Both the position numbers and the translations under genes were made by a program. A stretch of 45,496 nt of DNA from positions 1 to 45,496 of the forward strand of contig JADHYC010000014.1 of the NCBI GenBank assembly GCA_016782645.1, written 5' to 3'. The stretch is from Fidelibacterota bacterium (GTDB taxonomy: Bacteria > Fidelibacterota > UBA2242). Below, in pieces: positions 26,097-36,400 of this stretch. The notes under the pieces are model-generated. The model ran no database searches. It saw only the letters and a program-made list of their open reading frames with translations, and was not told the DNA's origin. Position 1 is the stretch's first letter. Each line of letters starts with the position of its first letter.

Positions 26097-27566
26097 ATGA
26101 AAAATTATTTCATTTTAAAAGTAAAATATCTTGTTCCATTTATAATTCTCTGTATTTCCTCATCACTTTTTGTTACCTCATGTTCTAATAACTACTATGA
26201 GAAACGTGTAACCGAAACTCCTAGACCCTATTGGGTAGATAATCCCACTGCTGGAATTTATATAGGTATTTCACACAAATTCCCTGATGAAGCAGATGCA
26301 CGTGCCGATGCAATTAATGATGCTAAAAGACAAATTATTGAATCTCTTGGAGGTATAATCGAGAGTGAATTTGTTGATGAAATAGTAGAGTCTTCCGGTA
26401 AAATCACAACGACCGATGCTTTTACACGTTCAAGAGTTAAGGTTATTTCGAGAAATATAATTGCTGTTAAGCCTGAAAATATTTTTGTTGAGAAATGGCA
26501 TAAACAGTCAGGCAGATATTCCACAACTTTATATCAGGTTTATGTAGTAGTGCCTTTTTCTGAGGTGAAGCATAAAATATTTATGAAAGAACTGGTTAAT
26601 GAAACGTATAATCTTGGTAATAAAAGATATAAAGAATCAATGGATTTAGCTTTTCAAGGGCGAATATTTCTGGCGATAGATCAGCTTATGACAGTTAAGG
26701 ATAACATTTCGCCTCTTTCAGATATTACCGGTCTTGCGCCATCAGATCTCAAAGAGATAAATTCTCTTAAAGAAAATATTAAAGCAATGATTGAAGAAAT
26801 AAAAACCGGTGTTCGCATAGAAGGAAAGGGTGACCGTCAGCCTGCAAAGCTGGGGGCTCCTCTCGAGGAACCTTTAAAATTGTCGGTTTTCTGGCAAAAA
26901 GGAAATAAACGATTTCCCATTTCAGGTTTAAAAGTTGATTTCAAACTTATAGAAGGCAAAGCAACATTTACACCCAATTCTCTCACAGGTGAGGGAGGTG
27001 TTGCTTTTTGTGAAGTCAGGGATATTTCCTCAGCAGGAAAAATTGAGATAGAGGCAAATGTTCATTTTCCTGAAGGCTATGATATAAAACAAAGTAGATT
27101 TATTTATCACTTGCTTTCTGAGAATAAAGTAATTGTCAAAATAATCGAAACCAACTTAGAAAAACCTGTAGATATCTCATATTTGGAAAACACATTATTG
27201 CAGCAATTGACTGATAAGGGATTCACTGCTATTGAAAATGATATCTTCAGTAAAATTTCCAAGAGTCAGATTGAAACAGGCGAACCTGAATATATTGCTG
27301 AATTGGTAAATGATTTAAACGCTGATTTAGTATTGTTAGGAACAGTTTCATCTGGTCAGGTAAATAAGATTCAGGAAGGGTTTTTCTTTGCCCGTGCTCG
27401 AGGAGTTATCAGGGTTTTTAATATTGAAAAACAAAAAGTTGTGGGAAATTACATTGTAGAAGATAAAGAAGCAGGCAACTCTGAGGAAAATGCAGGCACA
27501 AAAGCAATATCCAAAGTAAGTGATCAATTAGTTCAAAAACTTCTTTCTGAAATGGGATTGTATTAA
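26097..27566 (+). CDS. LPP20-like lipoprotein with Ig-like and C-terminal alpha/beta domains
   Basis: 489-residue predicted lipoprotein: the lipobox is VTSC with C29 as the acylated residue. Residues 42-165 resemble LPP20/FlgT-N domains (PYWVDNPTAGIYIGISHKF, then ADARADAINDAKRQIIESLGG). A beta-rich segment with SLTGEGGVAFCEVRDISSAGK (about 255-345) looks like a bacterial Ig or invasin-like domain. The C-terminal 130 residues (YLENTLLQQLTDKGFTAIEN, LNADLVLLGTVSSG, IRVFNIEKQKVVG) look like the FlgT middle-domain or TolB N-like fold common in outer-membrane lipoproteins. It probably sits at the inner face of the outer membrane. AGGAGAAAGC precedes the ATG. The exact role is unknown. Confidence 0.72.
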   Translation: MKNYFILKVKYLVPFIILCISSSLFVTSCSNNYYEKRVTETPRPYWVDNPTAGIYIGISHKFPDEADARADAINDAKRQIIESLGGIIESEFVDEIVESSGKITTTDAFTRSRVKVISRNIIAVKPENIFVEKWHKQSGRYSTTLYQVYVVVPFSEVKHKIFMKELVNETYNLGNKRYKESMDLAFQGRIFLAIDQLMTVKDNISPLSDITGLAPSDLKEINSLKENIKAMIEEIKTGVRIEGKGDRQPAKLGAPLEEPLKLSVFWQKGNKRFPISGLKVDFKLIEGKATFTPNSLTGEGGVAFCEVRDISSAGKIEIEANVHFPEGYDIKQSRFIYHLLSENKVIVKIIETNLEKPVDISYLENTLLQQLTDKGFTAIENDIFSKISKSQIETGEPEYIAELVNDLNADLVLLGTVSSGQVNKIQEGFFFARARGVIRVFNIEKQKVVGNYIVEDKEAGNSEENAGTKAISKVSDQLVQKLLSEMGLY

Positions 27567-27582
27567 ATCTGTATAAATGTAT

Positions 27583-27779
27583 TAGCGAACTGACAGTTCG
27601 CTATGCCGATCAGGCTACTGTCCGGATTCGGCACTAAATTTTTGGTTCTGGTATGAGTTTACTCATAACAGAATTGGACCGATTAATTTCAATATCCCGG
27701 CAGGGTCGGGACTAATTTTTATAAGTTGCGTTGTAGGGTTAATCCTCTGAATAATATTCGATGCTATCCTGATAGTATC
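27583..27779. other. Cluster of five hairpins in a convergent intergenic region
   Basis: Between the LPP20-like gene and the minus-strand MFS gene lie TAGCGAACTG-A-CAGTTCGCTA (27583-27603, perfect), GCCGA/TCGGC (27605-27632), a 16-pair stem with wobbles and one mismatch around TTTA (27641-27678), TCCCG/CGGGA (27695-27711), and GATGCTATC-CT-GATAGTATC (27760-27779). Such density suggests a structured RNA, a 3'-end processing region, or remains of palindromic repeats. The first palindrome shares GCGAAC with the valS leader. Confidence 0.5.
27695..27720 (+). terminator. Possible terminator for the LPP20-like gene
   Basis: TCCCG (27695-27699) pairs with CGGGA (27707-27711) around a seven-base loop, followed by CTAATTTTT. 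It is the only hairpin of the cluster with a T run on the plus strand. Confidence 0.45.
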
Positions 27780-27782
27780 ATT

Positions 27783-29051
27783 TCAATGATTAGAATTTAC
27801 ATGCTCATTTCTTATAATTTTTTCTGCTAATTTTGCTTCTGCTACTCGTACTAAAGGATAAAGTAGGATTAGGACACAAGCCATTAACGCGATTGCAATG
27901 CCTACACCCAATTGGTCGGCAAGAACCCCGACAATTGGCGAAAAAATTGCGATAAAAAGGGTTTTTAATTGCGATTCTACAGACAGTCCAGTTGCCATTA
28001 ATTTACAAGGAATGGTTTCGCTTATGTAGCTAACATTCATCGGGCGACGGACATTTTGCATCATATAAAGAAAGATGAACAGTATGATTGAAATAATGGG
28101 TATTTGCCAATTGTAAAATAATCCACTCATTATTGTTACAAAAATGCCGAACAAGAAGGTAATATTGATCGCTTTTGGTAGATTTCTGAAGCGATGTGAA
28201 AAAGCAGATGCATTTTTACTTGCATACGATGTTAGATTGTATAAAAGGAAGAAAACAGCAGCGATAATTACAGCACTTCGTTGGTCGTCTTTCATAGTTA
28301 GAAGTATCGGCAGCGAGATTGCAAATGATTTTAAGATCGGCTGAAGGTAATCTTTAACCGATTTGAATAGACCATCATATAGTGAAGAGTTTAAGATTCC
28401 GCGTCGAAATTCTACTCGTTTGAAGATATGGATAAAATCTTTCCAATTAGGTCTGTTCTTTGATTTTTTTAAAGAAAATTGCAGTCCATTTAGTTCTTTG
28501 GGGTAAGACATCATAAGAAATAGTTCTATGATATAAGGTACAATAGTAGCAAGAAAAATTATTCGGTATTTGCCAGTAAAAAAAACCAGAGCTCCGGCAA
28601 CCAACGAGGAAAGTGCAGAGCCTTTTTGTGACCAGCTTCGCGTATGCCCATAATATTCCGTCTTAAGATGAGAAATATTTTTAATTTTGAGGTAATCAAA
28701 GATCATTGCTTTATGTGTACCTGTACGAAAGGCTTCACCAACAGCAAAAAGAAACATTGCAATTATAAAAAGGCTATATTTTAAAGATGTATAGAAAATT
28801 ATAAAAGAGAGAATGTAAGCCAGGAAGGAAGAGATCATTGAGTTTTTTCGCCCGAATAAATCTGCAATAATACCTGTTGGTAATTCCAGGACTGTAGCGG
28901 ATATTTCACGAACAGAAAAGAGTACCCCAATCTGTAAGTAAGACATCCCTATTGAACGGAAGAAAAGCAATATAAATGGATCGAAGAAACGTAGATTTTT
29001 AAGAAATCCATAGGAACAAAATTTATAATACTGCAGGTCTTTAGGTATCAT
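27783..29051 (-). CDS. Major facilitator superfamily transporter
   Basis: 422-residue integral membrane protein with about twelve hydrophobic segments. The MFS loop signature is GIIADLFGRKNSMISS (about 60-75), and LLFFRSIGMSYLQIGVLFSV with EISATVLELPTG is typical of the drug/multidrug-like MFS subgroup with an ELPTG helix 2. The substrate cannot be predicted. Its ATG overlaps the rlmN stop by 4 nt (ATGA), so the genes are translationally coupled. It shows no close relation to the MFSD1-like transporter at 7071. The hairpin-rich region follows its 3' end. Confidence 0.88.
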   Translation of the reverse strand: MIPKDLQYYKFCSYGFLKNLRFFDPFILLFFRSIGMSYLQIGVLFSVREISATVLELPTGIIADLFGRKNSMISSFLAYILSFIIFYTSLKYSLFIIAMFLFAVGEAFRTGTHKAMIFDYLKIKNISHLKTEYYGHTRSWSQKGSALSSLVAGALVFFTGKYRIIFLATIVPYIIELFLMMSYPKELNGLQFSLKKSKNRPNWKDFIHIFKRVEFRRGILNSSLYDGLFKSVKDYLQPILKSFAISLPILLTMKDDQRSAVIIAAVFFLLYNLTSYASKNASAFSHRFRNLPKAINITFLFGIFVTIMSGLFYNWQIPIISIILFIFLYMMQNVRRPMNVSYISETIPCKLMATGLSVESQLKTLFIAIFSPIVGVLADQLGVGIAIALMACVLILLYPLVRVAEAKLAEKIIRNEHVNSNH

Positions 29052-30100
29052 GAATGTATCTCATCGGTATAAAGCTGACCGCATGCGGCTGCAATGTCTA
29101 CTCCTTTGCTCCTGCGAACTGTTACTATAAAGGGAGCACGGTAAACCTCTTTTATGAATTTTTCAAGCGTTTCTTCACTTGGGCACTTGTAAGTAACATG
29201 TCTATTTTCGTTGAAAGGGATGATGTTTAATTTACATGGGATAGGACTCAATAGTTTCACTAATCTGCGGGCGTCTGAATGCGAATCGTTGAAATCTGCA
29301 ATGAGAATATATTCAAAAGTCACTTTTTTATGAGACTTTCGTGTATAGAACAAAGATGCCTCGAGCAGTTCTTTTATGGAATATTTTTTATTTATAGGGA
29401 CAAGTTGATTCCTCTGATCATCTGTGGTTCCATTCAATGATATTGCGAGTTTAAATTTATGTTTCTCTTCAGCATATCTGTACATAGCAGTCGTTATACC
29501 ACAGGTCGAGATTGTAATTTTCCTGGCTGATATTTCCTGCCCACATTCACTATTTAGAATATTTGCTGCATTTATTGTATTTTCGTAATTCAAAAACGGT
29601 TCTCCCATTCCCATAAACACAACATTTGTAATAGGCATTTTTGAGTTAGAATTTATCCACAATAATTGGTCAACTATTTCACCTGTAGTTAAATTGCGTT
29701 TAAATTTCATAAGACCCGTTGCACAATGGGGACATCTGATTGGACATCCAACTTGAGTGGATAAACAGACGGTAACTCGCTTACCTTCTATCATGTAGAC
29801 TGATTCAATTAGGTTCCCATCATTTAGTTCAAATAGATATTTTATTGTCTTGTCCAATCCGGATTTGACGATTTTCTTTTCTTTTATAGTAGTCAGTATA
29901 CATCCTTTTGATAATTTTTCTCTGAAGTTTTTTGAAAGGCTTGACATTTCATCAAAAGACCGAACTCCTTTTTGATACATCCACTGAAATAGCTGTTTGG
30001 CGCGAAATGGTTTTTCGCCAATCTCTTGCATCCACTGCTCGAGTTGTTCGAGAGTTAAACCTTTTAATGTTTTTATGCTGCTTATTGATTCTAACTTCAA
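29048..30100 (-). CDS. rlmN: 23S rRNA (adenine-2503-C2) methyltransferase RlmN
   Basis: Radical SAM enzyme that methylates C2 of A2503 in 23S rRNA (and A37 in some tRNAs). The cluster motif is C119-X3-C123-X2-C126. The two catalytic cysteines of the mechanism are present: C112 (VTVCLSTQVGC) and C340 (IAAACGQL), equivalent to E. coli C118 and C355. GMGEPFLNY is also diagnostic. The length of 350 is slightly shorter than E. coli. The start is TTG at 30100; an in-frame TAG lies six codons upstream and no ATG occurs before WMQEIG, with AGGAAAA upstream. It is the first gene of a two-gene operon with an MFS transporter. Confidence 0.96.
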   Translation of the reverse strand: MKLESISSIKTLKGLTLEQLEQWMQEIGEKPFRAKQLFQWMYQKGVRSFDEMSSLSKNFREKLSKGCILTTIKEKKIVKSGLDKTIKYLFELNDGNLIESVYMIEGKRVTVCLSTQVGCPIRCPHCATGLMKFKRNLTTGEIVDQLLWINSNSKMPITNVVFMGMGEPFLNYENTINAANILNSECGQEISARKITISTCGITTAMYRYAEEKHKFKLAISLNGTTDDQRNQLVPINKKYSIKELLEASLFYTRKSHKKVTFEYILIADFNDSHSDARRLVKLLSPIPCKLNIIPFNENRHVTYKCPSEETLEKFIKEVYRAPFIVTVRRSKGVDIAAACGQLYTDEIHS

Positions 30101-30151
30101 ATAGTTAAATTTTTCCTAGTTTATTGTATTTTGATTTTTTCAGATGAGTCC

Positions 30152-30180
30152 TGTATAGGAAGTGAATAAGAAATTGACAA
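30152..30180 (-). promoter_or_regulatory. Candidate promoter for rlmN
   Basis: On the minus strand TTGTCA (30175-30180), a 17-nt spacer and TATACA (30152-30157) lie about 50 nt before the rlmN TTG. They match the consensus at 5 and 4 of 6 positions with ideal spacing. Confidence 0.5.
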
Positions 30181-30385
30181 AGAATTAACTTTTGACTTTG
30201 TATGAAATACCAAGCGAGACCTTTCCACTGAGTTCAATTTTTCACTTTTGAAAATATTATCAATATTTTTGAATGCTTTTGATATACGATCAAACTGGAT
30301 TAATATAAAAACAATTTTATCGTTGGGCAAGTTACAAAAGACTATTTCAAAATTCATTTTTTTAAGATTAATTATCAATCCCAAA

Positions 30386-30414
30386 TTGACATTCAAGCCA
30401 TATCGAGTTATATT
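30386..30414 (+). promoter_or_regulatory. Promoter for TonB receptor A and its operon
   Basis: A perfect TTGACA (30386-30391), a 17-nt spacer and TATATT (30409-30414, 5 of 6) give the strongest promoter in the window. Transcription from about 30421 leaves a 34-nt leader with GGGGAG 7 nt before the TTG start. Confidence 0.7.
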
Positions 30415-30454
30415 TAAACCCAGTTATGAATAATTTACGCAGGGGAGAATTACT

Positions 30455-33352
30455 TTGAAAATCATAAGAAAATTGGTCCTTTTATGGATATTTATTTTGC
30501 CATTGTCTCTAATTGCCGGAACTACAGGGAAAATCAGTGGCAGGGTAGTAGACTCTCAATCTGGTGAACCTCTAATGGGAGTAAATGTTTTTTTAGAGGG
30601 AACGTATCTTGGAGCTTCAACTGATATCAATGGTGAATATTTTATTATCAATATTCCTGCTGGTTTTTATAATCTTCGATCTGAGATGATTGGCTATACC
30701 ACATACCGATTGAAAGATCTCCGGGTCATGATAGATCTCACCACACGTGTTGACATTGATCTGTCTTCTACAGTTCTCGATCTTGGTGAAGTAGTTGAAG
30801 TTGTAGCAAAACGCCCAATAGTTCAAATGGATGTCACATCCGGGCAGTCAATTATATCCGCTCGAGAATTAAAATCTATGCCTGTAGAGTCATTTACTGA
30901 TGTTTTGACTACAAAAGCCGGAATAACAACAGGAGCTGGCGGTGCAATGCATATAAGAGGTGGAAGATCTTCAGAGATCGGATATCTTGTAGATGGAATT
31001 TCGGTCTCTGATCCTTCCTGGGGAGGAATGCCTGTTGGTATTGAGAATTCGATTATACAGGAGCTTAAGGTCGTAAGTGGTACTTTTAACGCGGAGTACG
31101 GTCAGGCAATGTCTGGAATAGTAAATATTGTTACAAAAGACGGGGGTAATAAATATTCTGGGGAAATCTCAACTTATATTGGTGATTGTATCAGCAATCA
31201 TAATGAGATATTTATGAACATTGATGACATAAACCCCAATAGTATCACCAATTTAGAGATCAATCTGAGTGGACCTGTTCCGCTTTTTAGTAAGCGGTTA
31301 AAATTTTTTACTTCTTATAGAAATTATTGGAATGAAGGTCGTTATTACGGGAAGCGTGAACACAATACCAATGATGTAATGTTTCTTCAACCACAAACAG
31401 CTTCAACTCTTGTGAATAGTCCTTTTAGGGATGAATTAAACTTCTTCGAAGAGTTTTACGATGCCAACAACAATGAAAAGTATGATGGCGGAGAACCTTA
31501 TCAAGATGTTAACGCAAATGGAGCTTATGATTTTGGAGTAGACCCTTTTACTGATTTTAACAATAATGGAATTTTAGATGGTGAATACTTTATTGACTAT
31601 GACGATGACCAAGAATGGAATAGCGGCTTCTCCGGTGACAACTCTTATGTACCTATGGCATGGTATAAAAAATATTCCCTTCAGACAAAATTTAGTCTCC
31701 AGATTACACAAAAAATGAAATTTAAGTATAACATCTTGACTTCTAAAATTAATAATAAAAGCTATAATAGCACTTACCATCGGTATAAATATAATCCTGA
31801 TGGGCAGCCAACAAGATATCGTTCAAACTGGACTCACATTCTGGATTTTAGCCATACATTAGGTCAAGGATTGTATTATACACTAAAATTTTCTCAATTG
31901 TATTCTACTGATGAAAATTATAAATATAAAAATTGGCAGGATAACAGGTACTATCCCGGCATACTTCTTTATGCATTGGGGCATGAGTTCTATGGTGGGG
32001 GTGTTTATCCCGAATACACATGCAGGAAAAATATATCTAATATTATTGACTTCGACCTAACATGGCAAAAGAATAAGATACACCAGATTAAAACCGGTAT
32101 AGAAGCAAAATTCCATACAATGAAATATAGATATTATTCGGTAATTATAGATGAAGCCACTAACTGGAATCCAACAATTTACTCTCCGGATAAAAGTACT
32201 ACTCACAATACCTATGTTCGTAATCCTTACGAATTGGCATATTATATTCAGGATAAAATTGAACTTAAGGATATGATAATAAATATTGGTGTACGCTTTG
32301 ACTACTTTAGTGCAAATTACAATGTTCCGGTGGATTTAAGAGACACACTATTAATTGCTGAAAATCGGTTAAGCATTAATGACCTGGAAGTGAAAAAGGT
32401 TGATGATAAGTTTCAATGGAGTCCTAGACTTGGTATTTCATATCCAATAACTGACATGGGAAACATACATTTTTCTTATGGACACTTTTTTCAAATTCCG
32501 TCCTATGCATATCTTTACTCGAATCCGGAGTTTGAAATTATTTCTGGATCATTTAATAGCAGAATAGGTAACGCCAATCTAAACCCGCAAAAAACAGTGA
32601 AGTACGAGATAGGTTTTACACAAGGATTAACAACGAATCTCAGGCTGGATGTTACCGGTTACTATAATGATATTAAAAATCTGTTAAGTAGTTCTATTCA
32701 TGAGTTATATAGTGCAGGCGATAAATATACTCGCTATACCAATCAAGATTATGGTAATGTTAAAGGTGTAACTATATCTTTGGAACAGAGAAAAATTGGT
32801 TTAGTGGGAGCTGCATTGGATTATACATTTCAGGTTGCTAGAGGTAATGCCTCCGATCCAAATGCTGTATTTTATGATAATCAGACGCAGCCTCCCCGTG
32901 AAAGTGAAAAGAAGGTTGTTCCACTCGATTGGGATCAGACGCACTCATTAAACATTAATGTGATGGTAGGTCCGAAAGATTGGACTCTATCGCTGATAGG
33001 AAGACTTTATTCAGGACTGCCATATACCCCACAATTTCAGGGCTATCGTTTAGACAAAGAAAATAGTGAGAGAAAGCCAGGACAGATGACCTGGGATCTC
33101 TATGGGAATAAGATTTTTAAAGTTGGAAATATTCGATTGTCTGCTTTTATTAAAATCTATAATCTTTTTGATAAACTTAATGAAAGATATGTGTTTAACG
33201 ATACCGGACGTGCCACATATTCACTTACACCTAATTATACTCCAGATCACGGGGACGAATATGGACGTCATCATCTCTCGGATTATTTAAATTATTCATG
33301 GTATTACAAGATGCCGAGAGAGGTACGCGTCGGTTTTTCAATTGGATTTTGA
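30455..33352 (+). CDS. TonB-dependent outer-membrane receptor A with Ca-loop insertion
   Basis: 965-residue outer-membrane protein. A signal peptide (1-22) is followed by a CarboxypepD_reg-like domain (about 25-105: GKISGRVVDSQSGEPLMGVNV), a plug domain (about 120-225: MHIRGGRSSEIGYLVDGISVSDP, FNAEYGQAMSGIVNIVTKDGG) and a beta-barrel that ends in a Phe. Residues about 335-388 hold a run of Asp/Asn-rich loops (DANNNEKYD, DVNANGAYD, DFNNNGILDG, DYDDDQEW) resembling dockerin/EF-hand calcium sites, unusual within a receptor. The TTG start is supported by GGGGAG 7 nt upstream. It is first in an operon with a large secreted protein and a PorV/PorQ homologue. The ligand is unknown; receptor B at 41532 is a paralogue. 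Confidence 0.92.
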   Translation: MKIIRKLVLLWIFILPLSLIAGTTGKISGRVVDSQSGEPLMGVNVFLEGTYLGASTDINGEYFIINIPAGFYNLRSEMIGYTTYRLKDLRVMIDLTTRVDIDLSSTVLDLGEVVEVVAKRPIVQMDVTSGQSIISARELKSMPVESFTDVLTTKAGITTGAGGAMHIRGGRSSEIGYLVDGISVSDPSWGGMPVGIENSIIQELKVVSGTFNAEYGQAMSGIVNIVTKDGGNKYSGEISTYIGDCISNHNEIFMNIDDINPNSITNLEINLSGPVPLFSKRLKFFTSYRNYWNEGRYYGKREHNTNDVMFLQPQTASTLVNSPFRDELNFFEEFYDANNNEKYDGGEPYQDVNANGAYDFGVDPFTDFNNNGILDGEYFIDYDDDQEWNSGFSGDNSYVPMAWYKKYSLQTKFSLQITQKMKFKYNILTSKINNKSYNSTYHRYKYNPDGQPTRYRSNWTHILDFSHTLGQGLYYTLKFSQLYSTDENYKYKNWQDNRYYPGILLYALGHEFYGGGVYPEYTCRKNISNIIDFDLTWQKNKIHQIKTGIEAKFHTMKYRYYSVIIDEATNWNPTIYSPDKSTTHNTYVRNPYELAYYIQDKIELKDMIINIGVRFDYFSANYNVPVDLRDTLLIAENRLSINDLEVKKVDDKFQWSPRLGISYPITDMGNIHFSYGHFFQIPSYAYLYSNPEFEIISGSFNSRIGNANLNPQKTVKYEIGFTQGLTTNLRLDVTGYYNDIKNLLSSSIHELYSAGDKYTRYTNQDYGNVKGVTISLEQRKIGLVGAALDYTFQVARGNASDPNAVFYDNQTQPPRESEKKVVPLDWDQTHSLNINVMVGPKDWTLSLIGRLYSGLPYTPQFQGYRLDKENSERKPGQMTWDLYGNKIFKVGNIRLSAFIKIYNLFDKLNERYVFNDTGRATYSLTPNYTPDHGDEYGRHHLSDYLNYSWYYKMPREVRVGFSIGF

Positions 33353-33495
33353 TGGAAATTTCAGGTGATAGATTGAAAAATAGAGAATCTGATTTTAAAG
33401 AAGTTAGTTTTTACCAGCTCAATTAGGTGAGATTAAAATTGGAAACTGTGAACAAGAATTTATTTGTTACGATGTTAATACAAAGAGGAGATTAC

Positions 33496-36400
33496 ATGAA
33501 TAGAAAGATAGCTCTATTTCCTTTTATCTTAATAATTTTACTTTATTCAATCACATTAAATGCTAAAGAAGTACAATACTTTGTTCATCCTAAAACAGGG
33601 CGAATGATTAAAAAGCCTGATAAGGGTTCATCGATTGCAGAGTGGAAAGAGTATCACGATTTCGAAAGATGCCTGTATAAAACAGTCGGTAGAATAGATA
33701 GAGCTTCCGGTATTCACAAAGGAAATCGGGTAAGAACTCTTTTTTACAATTATGGTACAATTGGGAAACCCAATACTGAACCGTCCCTCGAATGGCCCAT
33801 AGGCAGCAATGAAGGGTATGGCTTTGAATTCGGTATTATGGTTGGGGCAAAAGTTCGGACAGCCAGCGGAACATGGAAATATATTTTGTCAGAATCTCTT
33901 GATGATGGAGATAGATCTCCTGGTGGTGCTTCCTGGGGCTGGGAACCACTACAAGGTTACCAAGACCCCAGTCGCTCTGATATTGCAATGAGTACGGCTC
34001 CAGATATTAATCATGATGGTAAACCTGATTCCTGGCCTGCATCTTGGTGGGACGACTATTTTAAAGACCATATCTGGCCTGGTGAATACGGTTATGGTAT
34101 TACTACTGCTGATGAAGAGAGTTACTGGGTAATGGACGATTATTATAATAAAGAATTCAACCGCACATTTTTCAACTATCCTTCTGAAGAAGAGGATCTT
34201 GCGGATAATGGTCAAATAGATGAGATTTATCACTCTGACATTAAAGATAACTATTATTACCCGGATACAAGTGATTTTGAACGAGGTGGTCTTGGGCTTG
34301 AATCTCTATGCCGCGGATACCAGTGGGCACATACTTTAGCACAGGACTGTATTTTCTTTATTTATGAAATAACGAATGTTGGAACAGAGGATCTTAGTGA
34401 AACAGTATTTGGAATGTTTGGTGATCCTCACGTGGGAGGCGCTAACGATTATTCTGATGATGATGCTTTCTATGATACAAAAATAGATATGGTTTATGCG
34501 TGGGATCATGATTCCCGTGGTGATGGTGGGTTTCGACCGGGATATTTTGGCTATAAATTTCTCGAAAGTCCCGGTGAACCATACGATGGAATAGATAATG
34601 ATGAAGATGGAATGATTGATGAATCTATGCAAGATGGTATTGATAATGATGGTGACTGGATGTCTTTTGATGATTATAATGGAAATAGCATTTGGGATGA
34701 AGATGAAGATTTAAATGATGATTTGGGTACAGACGGTGTTGGACCAAAGGATGCTAACTATCCAGGACCTGATCTCAACGGTACGCAGGGTAATGGAATA
34801 CCAGATCTTGGTGAGCCGAATTTTGATGAGACAGACCTTGATGAAGCAGATCAAATTGGACTTACTGCATTTAGTGTTGTCACTTATGGTGAATTACATC
34901 CCAGTCAAGATGAAACATTCTATAATCTGATGACTTCAGAGATTGTAGATTCACTTTTCCAGCAGACAGCTGATAATGTATTTTTATATTCTTCCGGAAC
35001 GATAAATCTCAGACCAGCTGATACCCGTCGTTTTTCCATAGCCCTGCTATTTGGTTATGATAAGAATGATCTGTACCATTCTGCAGGCATTGTCCAGCAA
35101 ATCTACAATGCAGGTTATAGATTTGTAAAGGCGCCTGAAAAGCCTAAACTCTCCGCTTTTGCAGGAGATGGTTATGTCACTCTTTATTGGGATACTCGTT
35201 CTGAATATTCCCGTGATCCTGTTTATGGATTTGACTTTGAGGGATATGCAGTTTATAGATCATCAGATTTCGGTTTCAATGACCCATTTGTAATTACAGA
35301 TTCACAAGGCAATCCAAAATTATGGAAACCGATCGCACAATTTGATCTTGTTAATGAATATGAAGGTCCTCATCCTGTTGAGCAGATTAATGGAGTTCAT
35401 TATTACATGGGGGATAATACAGGACTTGCTCACTCGTTCAAAGATACGACAGTTGTAAATGGAGTGACATATTACTATGCTGTTGTCGCTTACGATACAG
35501 GTTCTGTAAAGAATAATGTGCCACCAACTGAATGTACAAAAAATATAGAAAGAACTATCACGGGTGAAATAAGACCGGATATAAATACAGTCATGGTTAC
35601 GCCTCAAGCTCCATCCGCAGGTTATCAGCCTCCGGAATTTTCGCTGTCTGACGAGAACACGAATTTTGGCGGTACAGGAAAGATATCTATTTCTATTATA
35701 AATCCTACTGAAGTTGTAGATGACCAGATATATGAAATACGTTTTACCGATGAGTCTATGGATTCTGTCGATAATGATAACGATGGATTACTTGATTCTC
35801 TTGATTTTGATGAGTTAACAATGAATACTGTCTACTATGATCTGGTGAATATTACCAATCCAGATAATCCTATTGTACTATATACCCAGTCTAAATACCT
35901 GAATGGTGAAGATCACAACCCATATATTAATGGATTGAAGGTAAGAGTGTGGAATGATGGGATAAAAATAGATGAGAGTAATACAGGTTGGATAGCAGGA
36001 GACTGTAATTACGATATTTCTGTTTCAGTATATTCGGCGGGAGCTGGCGGAGTTGCTTATCCTGCTGATTATGAGCTTACTATTCTCGATACAATTATTG
36101 GGAAATCATATAATAATAAAGATGTTAATTTCAGTTTTATAAATCTTACAACGGGTGATACAGCAGTATTTGTTTATTTTTCTAAATCGAAAGGAGGTCG
36201 TCTACAATCTGATGAAAGAATTCTCCCAATCATATTTGCCGGTTTAGCGTATAAAGGTACATGGGATATTAAAATTAAAGCACCTATTAAAAAAATACAG
36301 GAAATATTTCAGGACAACACTGGCACATTATGGTTCGGTGCAGATGAAACTACTGATAGAGGGTTAGCAAGATATGCTAAGAATAAGTGGACAACCTATA

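Larger units (their letters stand above)
30101..30454. other. Divergent intergenic region between rlmN and TonB receptor A
   Basis: This 354-nt AT-rich gap holds good promoters in both directions (see the two entries at 30152 and 30386). A 91-codon open frame on the minus strand (30121-30396) starts with TTG, has no ribosome site and overlaps both promoters, so I judge it non-coding. No RNA gene is recognisable. Confidence 0.6.

Noticed and set aside
30121-30396. 91-codon open frame on the minus strand upstream of rlmN
   Set aside because: It starts with TTG, lacks a ribosome site, and overlaps two good promoters (30152-30180 minus and 30386-30414 plus). No family was recognised.
33427-33495. 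Upstream start for the large secreted protein
   Set aside because: It would put a hydrophilic stretch ahead of the signal peptide; the ATG at 33496 has GAGGAG at proper spacing.
34336-34632. Antisense open frames within the large secreted protein gene and other long genes
   Set aside because: They have no ribosome site or recognisable domains and are explained as mirror frames of well-supported genes.
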